Origin: Vermamoeba vermiformis
Taxonomy: Eukaryota; Tubulinea; Echinamoebida
Assembly: GCA_045837725.1 (NCBI GenBank)
Contig: JBEWZL010000003.1
Coordinates: forward strand, 372,001-436,000
Direction: 5' to 3'
DNA length: 64,000 nucleotides
Shown: in pieces, positions 1 through 11,622 of the stretch
Position numbering within the stretch: the stretch's first letter is position 1
How the letters are laid out: each line of letters starts with the position of its first letter
The notes under the pieces: generated by a model
The model's database searches: none
What the model saw: only the letters and a program-made list of their open reading frames with translations
What the model was told of the DNA's origin: nothing
Position numbers and translations under genes: made by a program

Positions 1-1276
1 CCGCCGTAAATGCCTTTCCAATCAGTTGCAAATTTGAACAAAATTCCATTGTAAATGTATTTCTCACCTACAATAAAATATTAATATAACTCCATAGTAA
101 CATATCTCTATTGTTAATCTAATAATATGACACGTGTCATACCGCCGGCGTTTCCTCCGAGATTAGTGAATGGTTTAATCGTTCTATATTTAGCAGGCAC
201 GAACACTTCTGATATGATAATGCGACCGTATGTTTGGGCTGCGAATAAATAATTAATTAATTATTTTCCAAATAAGGAAAAAAATTAAAAATAAAATCAT
301 AATTTTCTAATTATGGCTCATACCAGCGTGTTCAAAGTTCTGCGCGACAGTTGCAATGGCTTTAAATCTTTTGGCGCGCAGTTCAGCGTTATCTTGCGGC
401 AATCTCAAACATTGCTGATATTCTTCGTTCCAATCACGAGGTTCTCCGAGCTCGGGTCCAATCTCATCGCTCATTCTTTGCAAAGTTTCCAATTCTTTTG
501 TCTAAAAAAGGTAATCGTTCAGTGAATACAAAGCCTTGTATAACTTTGCAAAAATTTTCTTACCGAATCATTCAATGAGGCCTTCAACAAATCCAACTGT
601 TCCTTATATAATATCACTTGTCCATTATCACTATTACTCTGTTCACTCGTATTCAATATGTACGACAAAGTTTTGAAAAAGTCAGTGCTGATCTTCATCG
701 TAGTATTAATGATTTCTTTTTGTTTTTCCGCGTTGATGACACTCGTCTCAAATGTCGTGCTGCTAGTCAATGTTGTCGCTGGTCTCGGTGATATCGGCAA
801 TGATTTAGTGCGACTCAATTGATGCGAAGATCTGAGCACGTGAGGGGTCGTCGGAGAACCTCCGTGACTGCTCGTTGAAGTCGTGTTGGTGCCACTGACT
901 GATTGCGATCGACTCGGGGAAAATTCCGAGAAATCAGCGGACAACTCATTGCTCTCCTGGTACATGTATCCTATTGATAATTATATTATTAGATTTATTC
1001 GAAAAAATTAAATTAAATTTTGTATGATATTATACCTTTATACTGCGAGGCTCTTTGTGCTTTAGCCAAACATTCGCGCAATATTTCAATATTTTCATTG
1101 CTCATTAATCGTCTATTGCGCACTTGGATCTCATTGTTGCTGTTAATTGAAGAGACAGATCCAGGACTTGGCGTGACTGGAAAAGTAGCTTCTTCATTGT
1201 AATTATATGAACCAATCGATGAAGAACTCGATGTTAATCCACTGGTCGAATAACGAGAGCTGTGATCGTCTGCCAT
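1..1276 (-). CDS. Clu-domain protein (clustered mitochondria family), 3' end outside window
   Basis: Exons read as 1276-1036, 970-564, 501-324, 238-143 and 67-<1. Residues 1-210 are Ser/Thr-rich with a short helical part. Around residue 230 the family signature begins (RDWNEEYQ). Later come GRIIISEVFVP, NLGGNAGGEKYIYNGILFKF and DWKGIYG, all typical of the CLU domain of Clu/CLUH/cluA proteins, which bind mRNAs for mitochondrial proteins and control mitochondrial distribution. The start at 1276 is the first ATG of the exon; an added 5' exon cannot be excluded. The usual CLU-N ubiquitin-like domain is not visible before the CLU domain, so this may be a different Clu-containing architecture rather than the CLUH orthologue. 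The TPR part would lie outside the window. Confidence 0.8.
128..139. repeat. Intronic palindrome TGACACGTGTCA (first of at least six perfect copies)
   Basis: Perfect copies lie at 128-139, 32091-32102, 45051-45062, 46438-46449, 59836-59847 and 60108-60119, all in introns of different genes or strands. One-mismatch forms occur at 13332 and 41251. A chance 12-mer would be expected far less than once here. Contains the E-box core CACGTG and can pair with itself. Confidence 0.7.
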
Positions 1277-1857
1277 GTCAGGTGCGGGATATCCCTTAGA
1301 CGCTTGCCCGAAAAAAAAATTTACAAAAAATCTAAAACATTGGTAAGTGGCCCGTTTGACCAATAATATACTAAATATATAGTGATTTACCACGAGCAAT
1401 CCGGCAACTAATTATTACTGCACACAGGTAAGAGATCCCAACGAGAACGAAGTTGATCTCGCTATGTTTCGAACGGGATTTGCCAGATTTACGTCCGATT
1501 ATTAATACAAGTATACTTAATGCAAATAAATAATTAATAGTTGTTACATGCGTGTTAGTCATGCGATAATGAGCCGAAATTTTTTTCTTCATTTTTTGAC
1601 CGATGTCGCAGAGAATACCACCGGTGGTTGTGTTGCGGAAGAGAGAAGGACTAGTTGGTTGCAAGACCTCCCTGTCCCGTATTCCACTAACGCGCACAAA
1701 CTCAAACTCGAACGCGCATCGGACCAAAGTTGGCAAAACATTTTGGCAGCTATTCGCCCCAAACAAAAATAATATTAGAAATGTCCACGTAGAGTAAGTC
1801 ACACGGTCACAGCTCAATTAATAATTATTTTTGTAATTTTAAAATAATAATTTGTTA
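1277..1857. promoter_or_regulatory. Head-to-head spacer between Clu and USP-piggyBac genes
   Basis: No supported gene. The two flanking genes start outward from here, so it should hold both promoters. It contains a minus-strand open frame (1371-1817) with two hydrophobic stretches, which I do not accept as a gene without expression data. AT-rich runs lie at both ends. Confidence 0.35.
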
Positions 1858-4800
1858 ATGGAAATCAAAATTATTTCTCCGGTACGGAAGCAATTGTTAT
1901 CATTGATTTAATAATAATAATTGTCGTATTATATTCATTATTATTAAAAAAACGGCTAGTTTTTTGCGGTTCTCGTGGTCGCAGTTTTGTTCGCAATTCT
2001 AACGGCTAGTTTTTCAGTGAAATTGCTCGGCAAATTCTACATCAGTGCCCTGACATTGAATTACCGCTTAATCATGCTATTGCATTTGTCAAGCAAATAG
2101 TTGCGAGTAGCAAAGAGTTTACCGAGCCCAACCTGCTGTACTCGCAAAAAACTTGGAAGGTCAGTGCTGTTCGACGTAAGCAATTATTTATTTGAATAAT
2201 TGAATTTGCTAATAGTGAATTTAGGCGAGGATTACAGCACAATTGTGCAAATGGATTGGGACACCGACCCTCTTAATAGCAACGAGCCCGAGCCCGAGCC
2301 TGAGCCAGATCTAATCCCTGATTGCCTCTCTATTGCGCAATTTTCTGACCTAAAGCAGCACATTGATGGGTGTAACAGGCTTGTAGCCAGGTATGTTCTC
2401 TAATTTCATGCTATTTATCTGATGTCGCCGCCGACAGTGGATCTCGCGTTGAGCTACATGACTTTGCTGGGCTACAAATTCGAGTGCTTAATAGCTTCTT
2501 TGAAGAAACAATTTACCAGATATTCAAGCAATCCCTTTTTGACGACATCCAGTTTGTGCCCGAAAAACGGAAAGAAAATCGTGGAGCACTATCATCAACC
2601 AAACGTATCTATGCTGCATATGGCGGCAAAGGTACTGGCATCGAATACAGGTACAGAGTTAAATTTTGTTACGCGCAATCGTATTCACTAAAATGATTTA
2701 GCAATTTGCATCGCTTATCAGTGGATCTATCGCCTCCGTGTATCAGTATACTCTTTCACGCCCTGCAAAGCGTTGGTTATAAGATGGCCGACAACTCTTG
2801 TGTAATGATTGCCTGCTACCCTCCGAGTAATGCGCAGGACATCGAGCTTGCACAAAAGGAGGACCGAGCCAATTTCACTGCTATGTCATTCCATGCTGAT
2901 GGTTAGTGTAATAAGTTTGTGTAAATATATTCAATATTCCTGACGTAGTTTGTAGACGACAAGTACTTGGGGCCAGTCTCTTCCGTGGAAGTGCTCACAA
3001 TTTCCGGTTTCCTGGATCCAAACGATGTTAGCGCAGCAGTTGAACCTGAAGGATGGCATTTTATAGCGCGCTCAAATATTAAGGAGTTTCGTATGTTCCA
3101 TATCCAATATTGTAACCAGAGCTAACACAAGTTAACAGAAGAAAAGAAATACATTTCGTTGCGCGACAACATGCTGCTAGTTCAACCCAAAGGGATGCAA
3201 GAAATTAGTAAACACGGAGTCTTGGGAATGATGTCACCGTTTATTCGTTGGGTAATTACTGTCAGGCAAATAGATCAAGTTCTGTTTGATGAACGGAAGG
3301 CGAAAACAGGTACGTCTACCACAAATAGTTTCGTGCTTTGAATTAACATTACGGCAGGTTGCAACAATCTACCTTCACATTGTTTGCGCGAGTGGACAAA
3401 GGCAGAAGGTCTTCAAAAGTGGTGTAGAAATTTGCGGCCACTTACCAACAGTTTAATGCAACGGCATCGGTCGCAGCTAAGCAATTGTGCTGTCGCTTAT
3501 CCTACCAACAAATTGAAGTCGGTGGCCGCTGCTCTGCTATTCAATTCAGGCCTGCTGTATTGTGCAAGTTGCGATCTCCTTTTTGTTGATGCTCACGAGT
3601 GTCCAGCGAGCAATTCAGCAATATTCGGAACTCGACACCGTTTGACCGTATGTTTACTATTCAATGACCCAAAGCACTAATTAAATAACAGATTGGCGAA
3701 CTGTATACTGATTTGCAATTATCGGAATCAGAATTCACTGGCTCTTCAGTAATTGACGCGGCATTTACTGGGTCAGCTACTGTTGGTACGGATTTTTAAT
3801 CAGAGTACTTGGTGTCGTATTTACATTACATTCATTTTAGGCTGTCATTCGATGATTGTCAATCCAGCCTTTACGGGCAACAAGCTTGAGATGTGGCAAT
3901 CAGGTACTATCCAAGTAGCGGCTGCGAGTAATTCGGAATCAACTAAGTTGTCATTCCGCGATGAAATGGTTATTCATAGCAGTATCAATAAGCTTCCAAT
4001 TGAAGTGGTCATCAAACAGGGCCATTCGCAGTTTATGTACATAGGTATGAGGGTATTGCGCGTGCTATCCAATTTTCTTTTCTAAATTTACAAAGGAACA
4101 TGGTACGCTATGAGCTCAGTATTCTACACGCACACAGATGATTCAGATGGCAAATTTGTTTACGTGCATCAGTTGGTCAATAAGCAAGCGTTCATGGGAT
4201 CAAAACATTGTTTAGATCCGCGAAAGCATTTTGGTAAGTGCTCAAATACGCAAACACGATTTGTGGCTGACTTGAATGTAGCACGCCCGTTGCTAGAGTT
4301 TTTGGTCATCTACACCAACGTTAACTTTAATGACAATGTTTTGCACGATATCTTGCTAGAAGAGCAAGGTATTGTTGTTTTGAAGCAGCTAATGGGTAAC
4401 GTAGATGCGGATGCCGAACTGGCAGTTGACTTCCTTGTACATAATGGCCCTCTGTTTAGTCGTATACTCGACTTAAATGCTTGTATATTCTCTAGACACC
4501 AAGTGGTTTGGCTATTAAATAATTACAATTAACCGCAAACAACAGATTTGGATCGTGTTGTCGGAATTTCCAGAACTCAGTTGTGGTTTTCGGTTAATGT
4601 TAATATTGCTTATTTGTCGTAACCTATTACAAAGCACACCATACTGACCAAGCTTTACTCGAGTGCGATCTCAATTATTTCCGATGTTGGCTTGTCTCAA
4701 TGGTAAGCAAACATACATTAAATAACGCTTATAAATTTGCTAAACTATTTAATTGAAGAGATCGATATAGAAACTCTTGGCTCTTTTGCTGTTCTGCGAG

Positions 4801-7800
4801 ATCTGAGAATTTCAACCGAAACCAACGAACGTTGGCTAACTCTGAACCAAATATTTTCTGTGTGTCACATCTACCACGGAGCTAAAGATAAAGACCATTT
4901 TGTTAAGAATATCAGCAGAATATTTAGGTAAATTTTGATTAATTTATTTGGAATGGGCTCGGACATTGATGTAACTTTTTTTTAGTATCAAAGGCTTGCA
5001 ATACCGCACACGCCATTCTGCTACACTATACGCTGTGCAATTTTCAACTCCGAGGTTTTTATTTGGCATGCACAACCCAAACGTTCGATGCTACTTGAAC
5101 GTCGCACTTGTGGCTTGTTGGAAGACTCCTTTACTGCGCAACGCATTGAACAAGCAATCCGGTGCCGTAGCAACAGAAATACAGAAAGTGTTTCTTCAAT
5201 TAGACACACAAAATCAGCCACCGAAAACGGATGATTTAAAAGTTGCTTTGAAAAAAGCAGGAAAGTGGCAGAAAGGACATCAAGATGCCGCAGAGATGCT
5301 ACAATATTTTGTGGAACTATCAAATTTACCAACCAATGCTCTCGGAATAGCTTATTCGTCCGTGTATTGCTTTGGAGGAAGACAAATTCGGTCGACAAAG
5401 GATTTCGAAAAAGGTAATGATCGGTTGCTGCAAATAAATTGAACTAAGCAATATTTATTTATTTCTTTAGGATTTAATATCAGTGCCAACAATAATACTT
5501 CGGTTCAGAACGAGATTGATAATTGGCTGCTGCCCACTAAAGTAAAGTATTCGCTGAACGGATCAACCGTGGTAAGTGACTTACCGGCGACTACGCCCCC
5601 ACTAACTAATTTAAAGGAAGCGGAAAAAATATGTCAATTGACCGGGGCAAGCGATGTAGTGTTTGTTAATATTAATCGCTTCGCCGACGACTTCGCCCAG
5701 AAAAAACCGTTTACAATCACTCTTAACGAGTGCATCACCATCAACAATCAAGCTTATGTCTTACATTTAGTAATCTCGCATCAAGGCAGTGCTAATTGCG
5801 GGCACTATCGAATTTTAGTAAACGAAAATATCAAAATGGTTTGGAACGAGTACGATGATAGTCGTGTGATTCGCGTAAGTTTGCCTCTTACTCCACTAGC
5901 TCTTCTAATGTCGCATTAGCAAACGTCAAATCGATTACATGAGCTTCGAGGAGGAAGGTTATGTGCCAGTGCATCTTTCCTTGTGTACATCAAACAATCG
6001 GCAGTGAAAGATCTGTTTTCAATTGCTACTTCAAACTCTGTTCTGCCTGCTCGTACTCGTGGCAGGACGGTGTCTGTTGCTTTTGAAATCAGTGATGAAG
6101 AAGACATCGCTCCACGACCAAAGAGGCAGAAACAAAAAAAAAGCACAAACGATGAAGTTGATAGTTTCGAACAAATTCAAATAGAAGAAGATAGCGATTG
6201 CAGTGAAAATTACCAGTCCAAAACGAAGGGCAATAGCCAAAAATCTTCTCCTCTGCCCTCAAAGATCCATGAAAAGACAAGCGACAAGGCGCAAAATATT
6301 GTTGCTATTGGAAATTTAACTGATTTGAAGGCAGAAACTTACACAATTGCAACTGAGAGGGTTACCAAGAGCAATGTTGTTTGTGTTTACAAAGTTCGCC
6401 AGCACGAAGTATAGTTTTGTTGCAAATTGCAAAACCGCATTACTAATACGTACTTTACTAAAGGGAGAAAGACAATGGTTGACGCAGTGGGCAAAGCCAA
6501 AGTCGAGACCATCTGTCAACTGGATTTCTTCAGCAAACGCCTCAAAAGATTTGAGAAATTGGCTGAATACTTTTTTCAAATCTCCGCACGCGCAAGCAAT
6601 TCAAGGTTGGCACGAACCAATCGCATTGCCAGTTTATCGTCCTGATAGGATATTTAATTACTCCAACGTTGGACCAACAACACGCGAACAGGATAAAATC
6701 AGAATCTTTAACAAATTTATTGATGGTACGTTACTTCTTGCCTTGTAGCAGAACTAACTATAATCGCAGACGAACTGGTAGCTAAAATGGTTGTTGAAAT
6801 CAATCGAGCTGCACATCGCTCATTCGACGAAGCAAATTTAGAGAGGCAACTATGGCGCTCGACAAAGTGCCAGTCTTTGACGGAGTGGGCTCAACAAATG
6901 GAAGCGAAGTATCCAAGTAAGCTTGGTCGTAAATTTACCTATCGACAAATTACTTAATAAATCAAAGCTTTGCGTAGCAATGACACTTGGGTTGAGAAAA
7001 CAAGAACACTACAAGATTACTTTAAATCAAAGCACAACACATCACTGAAGGATCGTATCAACTACTATAAAGAACAATCAAAATGGAAAGACACCAACGT
7101 CGAAGAGCTAAAGACCTTTATTGGATTAATGCTAGCAATACGATGTGTTCGCGGACGGAGAGCACGCGACTACTTCTGCACTAGCAATCCTTTGTATGGC
7201 AACGAGTTCATTTCAAGCAAGATGTCGCAAAATCGATATGAAGTGTTGTGGAACCATTTTCATATCGATTTGGATTTCTTAATTAGTGATATTCTGTCAA
7301 AGTGCGAACGAAACTGGATTCCTTCGCAAAAAGTTACCTTCGATGAGACAATAATACATTTTCTTGGACGATTTTATGCTTTGGTACGATTCGCGCTAGT
7401 ACAGTATATTCAAGCAAGCTAATACAACATTGTAGCAACACATCCCTTCGAAGCCTCATCCAAACGGAGTGTTGCTTTACTTACTTGCCGACACGTTCAA
7501 GTACGTTTGGAGCTTTGATTTCTTTCTAGGGCTTTGCCTACCGCCACAGTACCAGCTTCTCGAAATGGCAGATAAGCTATCAAAACTGCAAAGTGGGTAC
7601 ACGATCATCACAGATAGCCATTGGGGATCGGAAGAAGTGGCCACGACGCTAGGTAATTGACTTTGTTTGAATTGTACAATGTTTTCTAAAATACTGCTAG
7701 ACCTAAAGAATACCAAGTTCTTATTGTCATGCAAGCGCGATCATCCTTCGTACTTATTTGGCAAGTTTGCCGATTCGATGAAGAATTCTCCAGTTGGCTC

Positions 7801-8537
7801 TTATAGGCAACTAATTAAGAAGGGTTCCACTGTCCCAATAACAGCAATGACGTACAAAGATCATAATGCGTGTATTAATTTAATATCAAATTACATCAAT
7901 GGTACGTACAAAGTTTCTGTAATTTTGCTAATCCGTGCCAGATTTGTCCTTTCAATTGATGCCCTGCAATGGCGTTCCTCAATCAAAAGTAAGTCTTTGT
8001 CTAATATAGGAGATTGTAGTAGTAGTAGCTAATGAATTCGCACTCAAGGAAGGGAAACCACTCATTGTTCGCGAGTACACCTACGCTAAAGGCTACGTTG
8101 ATGAGGTTGCTCGCCAGTTGCATACCTTTGATTGGCCCCACAAGGTTAAGAAATGGCCCATTATTGTTTGGAATACTCTTCTTAACATTTGCACGTGGAA
8201 TTCGTTCATTTATTACCAAACTAACAGTCAAACTGAAACAACCTACCGAGAATTTCTCGCCGATCTTGCCTTTGAGCTGGCAAAGCAGCAGCGTTCCAGC
8301 ACATCAAAGCTGGTGCGTCCCAGAGATGCAACAGGAAAGCTTCTTAAACATACACTAGGTCGCCGACACATACGTGTGAGTATTACAGAGCTTGGCAAAA
8401 GAAGATCACCACAAAAGTGCTGTTTTTGCAAATTGAATAAGAGAAGACCCAAGCTAACTTCGCATGTTTGTTTGGGCTGCTCTCGCTCTACATGGAAATT
8501 TCAATGCCACTCTTGTACCTGTGTACACAAAAAATAA
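1858..8537 (+). CDS. Fusion protein: C19 ubiquitin-specific protease followed by piggyBac transposase
   Basis: Twenty-five exons (1858-1895, 2018-2175, 2225-2390, 2438-2650, 2702-2901, 2956-3090, 3139-3309, 3358-3647, 3692-3785, 3841-4044, 4096-4233, 4282-4461, 4546-4618, 4653-4702, 4759-4927, 4986-5413, 5471-5874, 5920-6408, 6464-6725, 6770-6916, 6968-7383, 7436-7652, 7701-7901, 7942-7988, 8010-8537) give about 1805 codons without an in-frame stop. Residues 1-780 have no domain I recognise. Residues about 785-1037 form a short USP domain: Cys box NVRCYLN (Cys near 795), QDAAEM, FVNINRF, and His box GSANCGHYRI followed by EYDDSRV. A basic/acidic linker follows. From residue 1201 the protein is a piggyBac transposase. 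The joining intron (6409-6463) keeps the frame and has a normal branch site. The first exon is the least certain. Confidence 0.75.
6464..8537 (+). mobile_element. piggyBac (DDE_Tnp_1_7) transposase part of the fusion
   Basis: The order of motifs follows piggyBac: an N-terminal region with ELKTFIGLMLAI, then the first Asp in KVTFDETIIHFLGRF, KPHPNGVLLYLLAD, the second Asp in TIITDSHWGSEEV, the third Asp in MTYKDHNACINLIS, then AKGYVDEVARQLHTF and WNTLLNICTWNSFIYY, and a C-terminal Cys-rich zinc finger (CCFCKLNKRR ... CLGC ... CHSC). All three catalytic Asp residues appear to be present (about residues 1461, 1535 and 1601 of the fusion). Seven or so introns interrupt it, which is unusual for a recently moved piggyBac and suggests long residence or domestication. 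I could not find convincing terminal inverted repeats with TTAA duplications on either side. Confidence 0.8.
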
Positions 8538-9675
8538 ATTACATTAAAGTAGGGGTTAGGTTGGTTACCTATCTCCCTTGTCACTCCAGGAGTGGTTGAG
8601 TGTCGCGGTGGAAAAGTGCCACTTGTTCGTGAACGACGTGTGTCACACTTCAGTGTGACAACCGATTGTTCCCGCTGGTGGACCTATTTCTCTCCGGGCC
8701 TTAATAACACCACCTCTGACAACACAAGGTCCCTTAAATGGGGGGCGTGGACGCCTCAATAACCAAAATAAGCAAATAAACAAATGGATCGGGTCACGTC
8801 TATGAAGTTTTTGTTAACGAGAGCGTAGACGTCGGCTTGGGGTCTGGCCCGATTCCTCCCCATTGATTATTACGTACTAATGAAATAAAGCTGGTTTGGG
8901 GGGTGGATCTGCTGGATCTGCACGGGGCACATCCAGATCTGCACAGCACTGTCGAAATTTATGGCCCGCTGCTAACGCGAGCATCCTTAGATTTTTTGTC
9001 ACCTAGCCTAAGTAAAATCCAAGTCAAATTAAGTAATTTACCTATAAATCGCGAAAGCAGTGTTGAACGTCTAAGGGATATCAAAAATCTGAAAAATAAT
9101 TTAATAAATATCTAGACATCTAAAAATACCAAAATAATATCTGATATAATATTTATACTATTATGACTGCATTTATCATTAATTTTTATTGCTATAGATA
9201 CGATGACATTTTAATTACTAAACTTCAAATTCTGTTGCAGCTTATTTTGCTAATTATCCGATTATCATATCTCACATAACAAATTATCCGTTGTTATATT
9301 ATCAAAATGATTATTACCTATTCTTTCTAGAAGGATCTGAATGATCTGATCCTGAACACACCTGAATGAGAGCACAATCAACACAAATAAGTCAATAACA
9401 GCGTGTCTATATGTGCTACTGTTGTACGTTATTGTAACGATGCAATTTCGAAATTAACTTCGGAATTGGTGAAAACACTTTCGAACAGAAAAGTTCCCCT
9501 ATGAAAATTCATAATCAAAGGTTCTATCGTGATTCTAGAACATTGAACTGCTTAAAATAACCGAACATAGTCTTCCGTCGGACTCGGAACCCTGAGATTT
9601 CTTAGCCCGAAGACTTGAAAAGAAAATTTTTTTACACCCGTATTTCATTTACTCGTATTTGAACATTGAACCACA
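8538..9675. other. Gene-free, hairpin-rich spacer
   Basis: No supported coding exon. The first 330 bases are rich in perfect short inverted repeats: CACTCC/GGAGTG (8582-8594), GTTC/GAAC (8625-8634), a 20-base hairpin TGTCACACT/AGTGTGACA (8641-8660), and a nested pair with outer ATCGGG/CCCGAT (8788-8793/8848-8853) and inner ACGTCTA/TAGACGT (8796-8802/8826-8832). Near 8903-8945 there are tandem imperfect copies of GATCTGC. The rest, 9120-9660, is AT-rich. It could be a structured RNA gene, the 3' end of the preceding transcript, or subterminal repeats of the piggyBac element. Confidence 0.4.
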
Positions 9676-10985
9676 ATGGAGACACTAACACATACAATTG
9701 ATGTATTTAACGGCGTTCAAGTCGATTCGGACGCTCTGTCACCAGATGTAATCGAATTCGGCGAGAAACTTCAAGGTAAATTTAAAAAATCCAGGATAAA
9801 CAGACGCCCAAGCACAAAAATTAACATTAAAATATAATTGCAATGAACTTAAATTATTTTAAAATTATTTTTGCCGATTTTTCTGACCAGATCCGCGGAA
9901 CTAACTCTCCGTTCCGTTTCTTTATTATAGCATCGCTGAAATTATGGATGGAAGAGCACCGTAAAGGCGTGTGGTTGAAAATTCCAATCAACAGATCACA
10001 ACTGATCGCTGTAGCTGTTGAGGTAAGACCAGATTCTTAATCCACCAGATCTCGCTTACCTAACGCGTTAAAATAACAGCTTGGCTTTGTATTTCATCAC
10101 GCAGAAGCAGATTATGTTATGATGACACGATGGCTACCTAATACAACGAACAAACTGCCTCGTTATTCCTCTTTTTATGTTGGTACGAGATCTGTTTGCT
10201 CTATTGTCATATAATACACCAAAAATGCATTTATTGGCCCAAGAATTAATATTGGTTCTATTTAGGTGTTGGAGGCTTCGTTGTCAATGATAAGAAAGAA
10301 GTTTTAGTGATTAAGGAAAAGAATGGCAGTTACACTAATTTCTGGAAGATGCCTGGAGGTAATTTAAATAGCAGTGTTATATTTATATCATATAGCGAGT
10401 ATTAGGCGAGAATACTGACCTTGATTGCTGCAGGAAGTGTGGATCCAGGCGAGGACGTTCATCTGGCAGCAGTGCGCGAAGTTGAAGAAGAAACAGGCAT
10501 CAAGACTGAATTCAAACAAATGTTGTGCTTCAGACAACACAACACTGCGCCGTTTGGAAAGTAAGTTCGAACGAAGCAAGATCTCAGTTTGAACGCTGGT
10601 TCCTAACCCTTTTATGCATAGATCGGATCTGTACTTCGTGTGTCTATTAAAGCCATTAACGTATGAAATTAAGAAGCAAGAAGACGAAATTGCCGAAGCA
10701 ATGTGGATGCCAGTACGTTTTAAATGGAACCAAGCTTGATTTCCCTTATTAACCTCCTATTTAAGCTCGATGAGTTCGTATCGCAGCCCTTCTATAAGGG
10801 ACTCTATAAGAAGGTATTGGAGATCGGCAAGGCTTCTGCTGAAGGTACGCAACAAGATCTGGTCGCGACAAACGAATCTAACGTTGTTTCTTGCAGGAAA
10901 TTACGAGGGATGGACGGCTGTTGAACTGCCTCTAGTATTTAGAAAAGGAAGCAATACTTTATATTACATGGACGCTAAACTGTAG
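9676..10985 (+). CDS. NUDT6: NUDT6-type Nudix hydrolase
   Basis: Exons are about 9676-9775, 9931-10022, 10080-10182, 10266-10358, 10434-10560, 10622-10712, 10766-10844 and 10897-10985. The N-terminal half matches the Nudix6 N domain (KLWMEEHRKGVWLKIPIN, then LGFVFHHAEADYVMMTRWLP). The Nudix box is complete: G, five residues, E (GSVDPGE), then REVEEETGI, so the metal-binding Glu residues of the REUXEEXGU signature are present. Nudix enzymes split nucleoside diphosphates linked to another group; the exact substrate cannot be read from sequence. The C-terminal part (EDEIAEAMWMPLDEF) is typical for the family. Confidence 0.88.
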
Positions 10986-11141
10986 TTTTTGAGATTCGTT
11001 CTTGATCGCGAAAATGCATTGAGATGTACATAGATAAATAAGCTATATTAATTATGTTTGAAGGTACCTTTGTAACAGTGGTTCGTTAAATTGCCATTTT
11101 ATTGCGCTGGATCGCGCTCTTTACATCTTGATTCGATCTGT

Positions 11142-11489
11142 TTACTGATCGGACATTTCTACATCTTTAGCGGTACCAGTGGCAGGCTTGTTAGTGTTAG
11201 TGGCGGCCTTAGCGTCCTTAGGAGCACGATTGACGCTGTGGATCATTAAATTAGAAATTATTATTATCAAACACGATAAAATTATTAATTAATTCCAATG
11301 TCAATTTTATTGCTAGCACGACGTATAATAATTTTAATATGCGCGTATATATTTTTATTAATTATTTATTCGCTGAAAATAAATCGGCGCGAAGGTTATC
11401 GATCTGGATCGAATCTTTCTGAAAACTTACGCAATACCAGTGGCTCTCAAAAAGCTGCGGTAGTAAGGAGATGAAACAGAGTAGATCAT
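11142..11489 (-). CDS. Small protein of unknown function
   Basis: Two exons, 11489-11431 and 11235-11142, joined by a 195-base intron with a strong gtaagt donor. The phase is kept across the splice (GC plus C gives Ala). The product is about 50 residues: an N-terminal part with aromatic residues (SSPYYRSFLRATGIA), then a Lys/Ala/Thr-rich hydrophilic tail ending DVEMSDQ. I do not recognise it. It starts 133 bases from the plus-strand gene at 11623, head to head. Coding status rests on the clean splice and sensible composition only. Confidence 0.4.
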
Positions 11490-11622
11490 TGTTGTATTGT
11501 TGTTGTGTTGTAAGGTGAATAAAAAAGACCGCACGACCTGATCAAAAAATTTGTTGCCCTGGTGGAAACACTCCCAAAAACAGGTCAGCATTACAGTTCA
11601 TATATGCATTATACGCCATACC
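11490..11622. promoter_or_regulatory. Head-to-head spacer, probable shared promoter
   Basis: Lies between the start codons of the small minus-strand gene (11489) and the plus-strand gene (11623). It has no coding potential I can support. No TATA box or known motif stands out. Confidence 0.3.

Noticed and set aside
1371-1817. 148-codon minus-strand frame with two hydrophobic stretches
   Set aside because: Starts only 40 bases from the start of the divergent fusion gene, and has no homology I recognise; kept only as a note.
1920-2017. Direct repeat AACGGCTAGTTTTT as a transposon end
   Set aside because: Two copies in the same direction inside an intron, with no inverted partner after the transposase.
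8903-9115. 70-codon frame starting with GTG
   Set aside because: No ATG start, no splice partners and no family features; lies in a repeat-bearing spacer.
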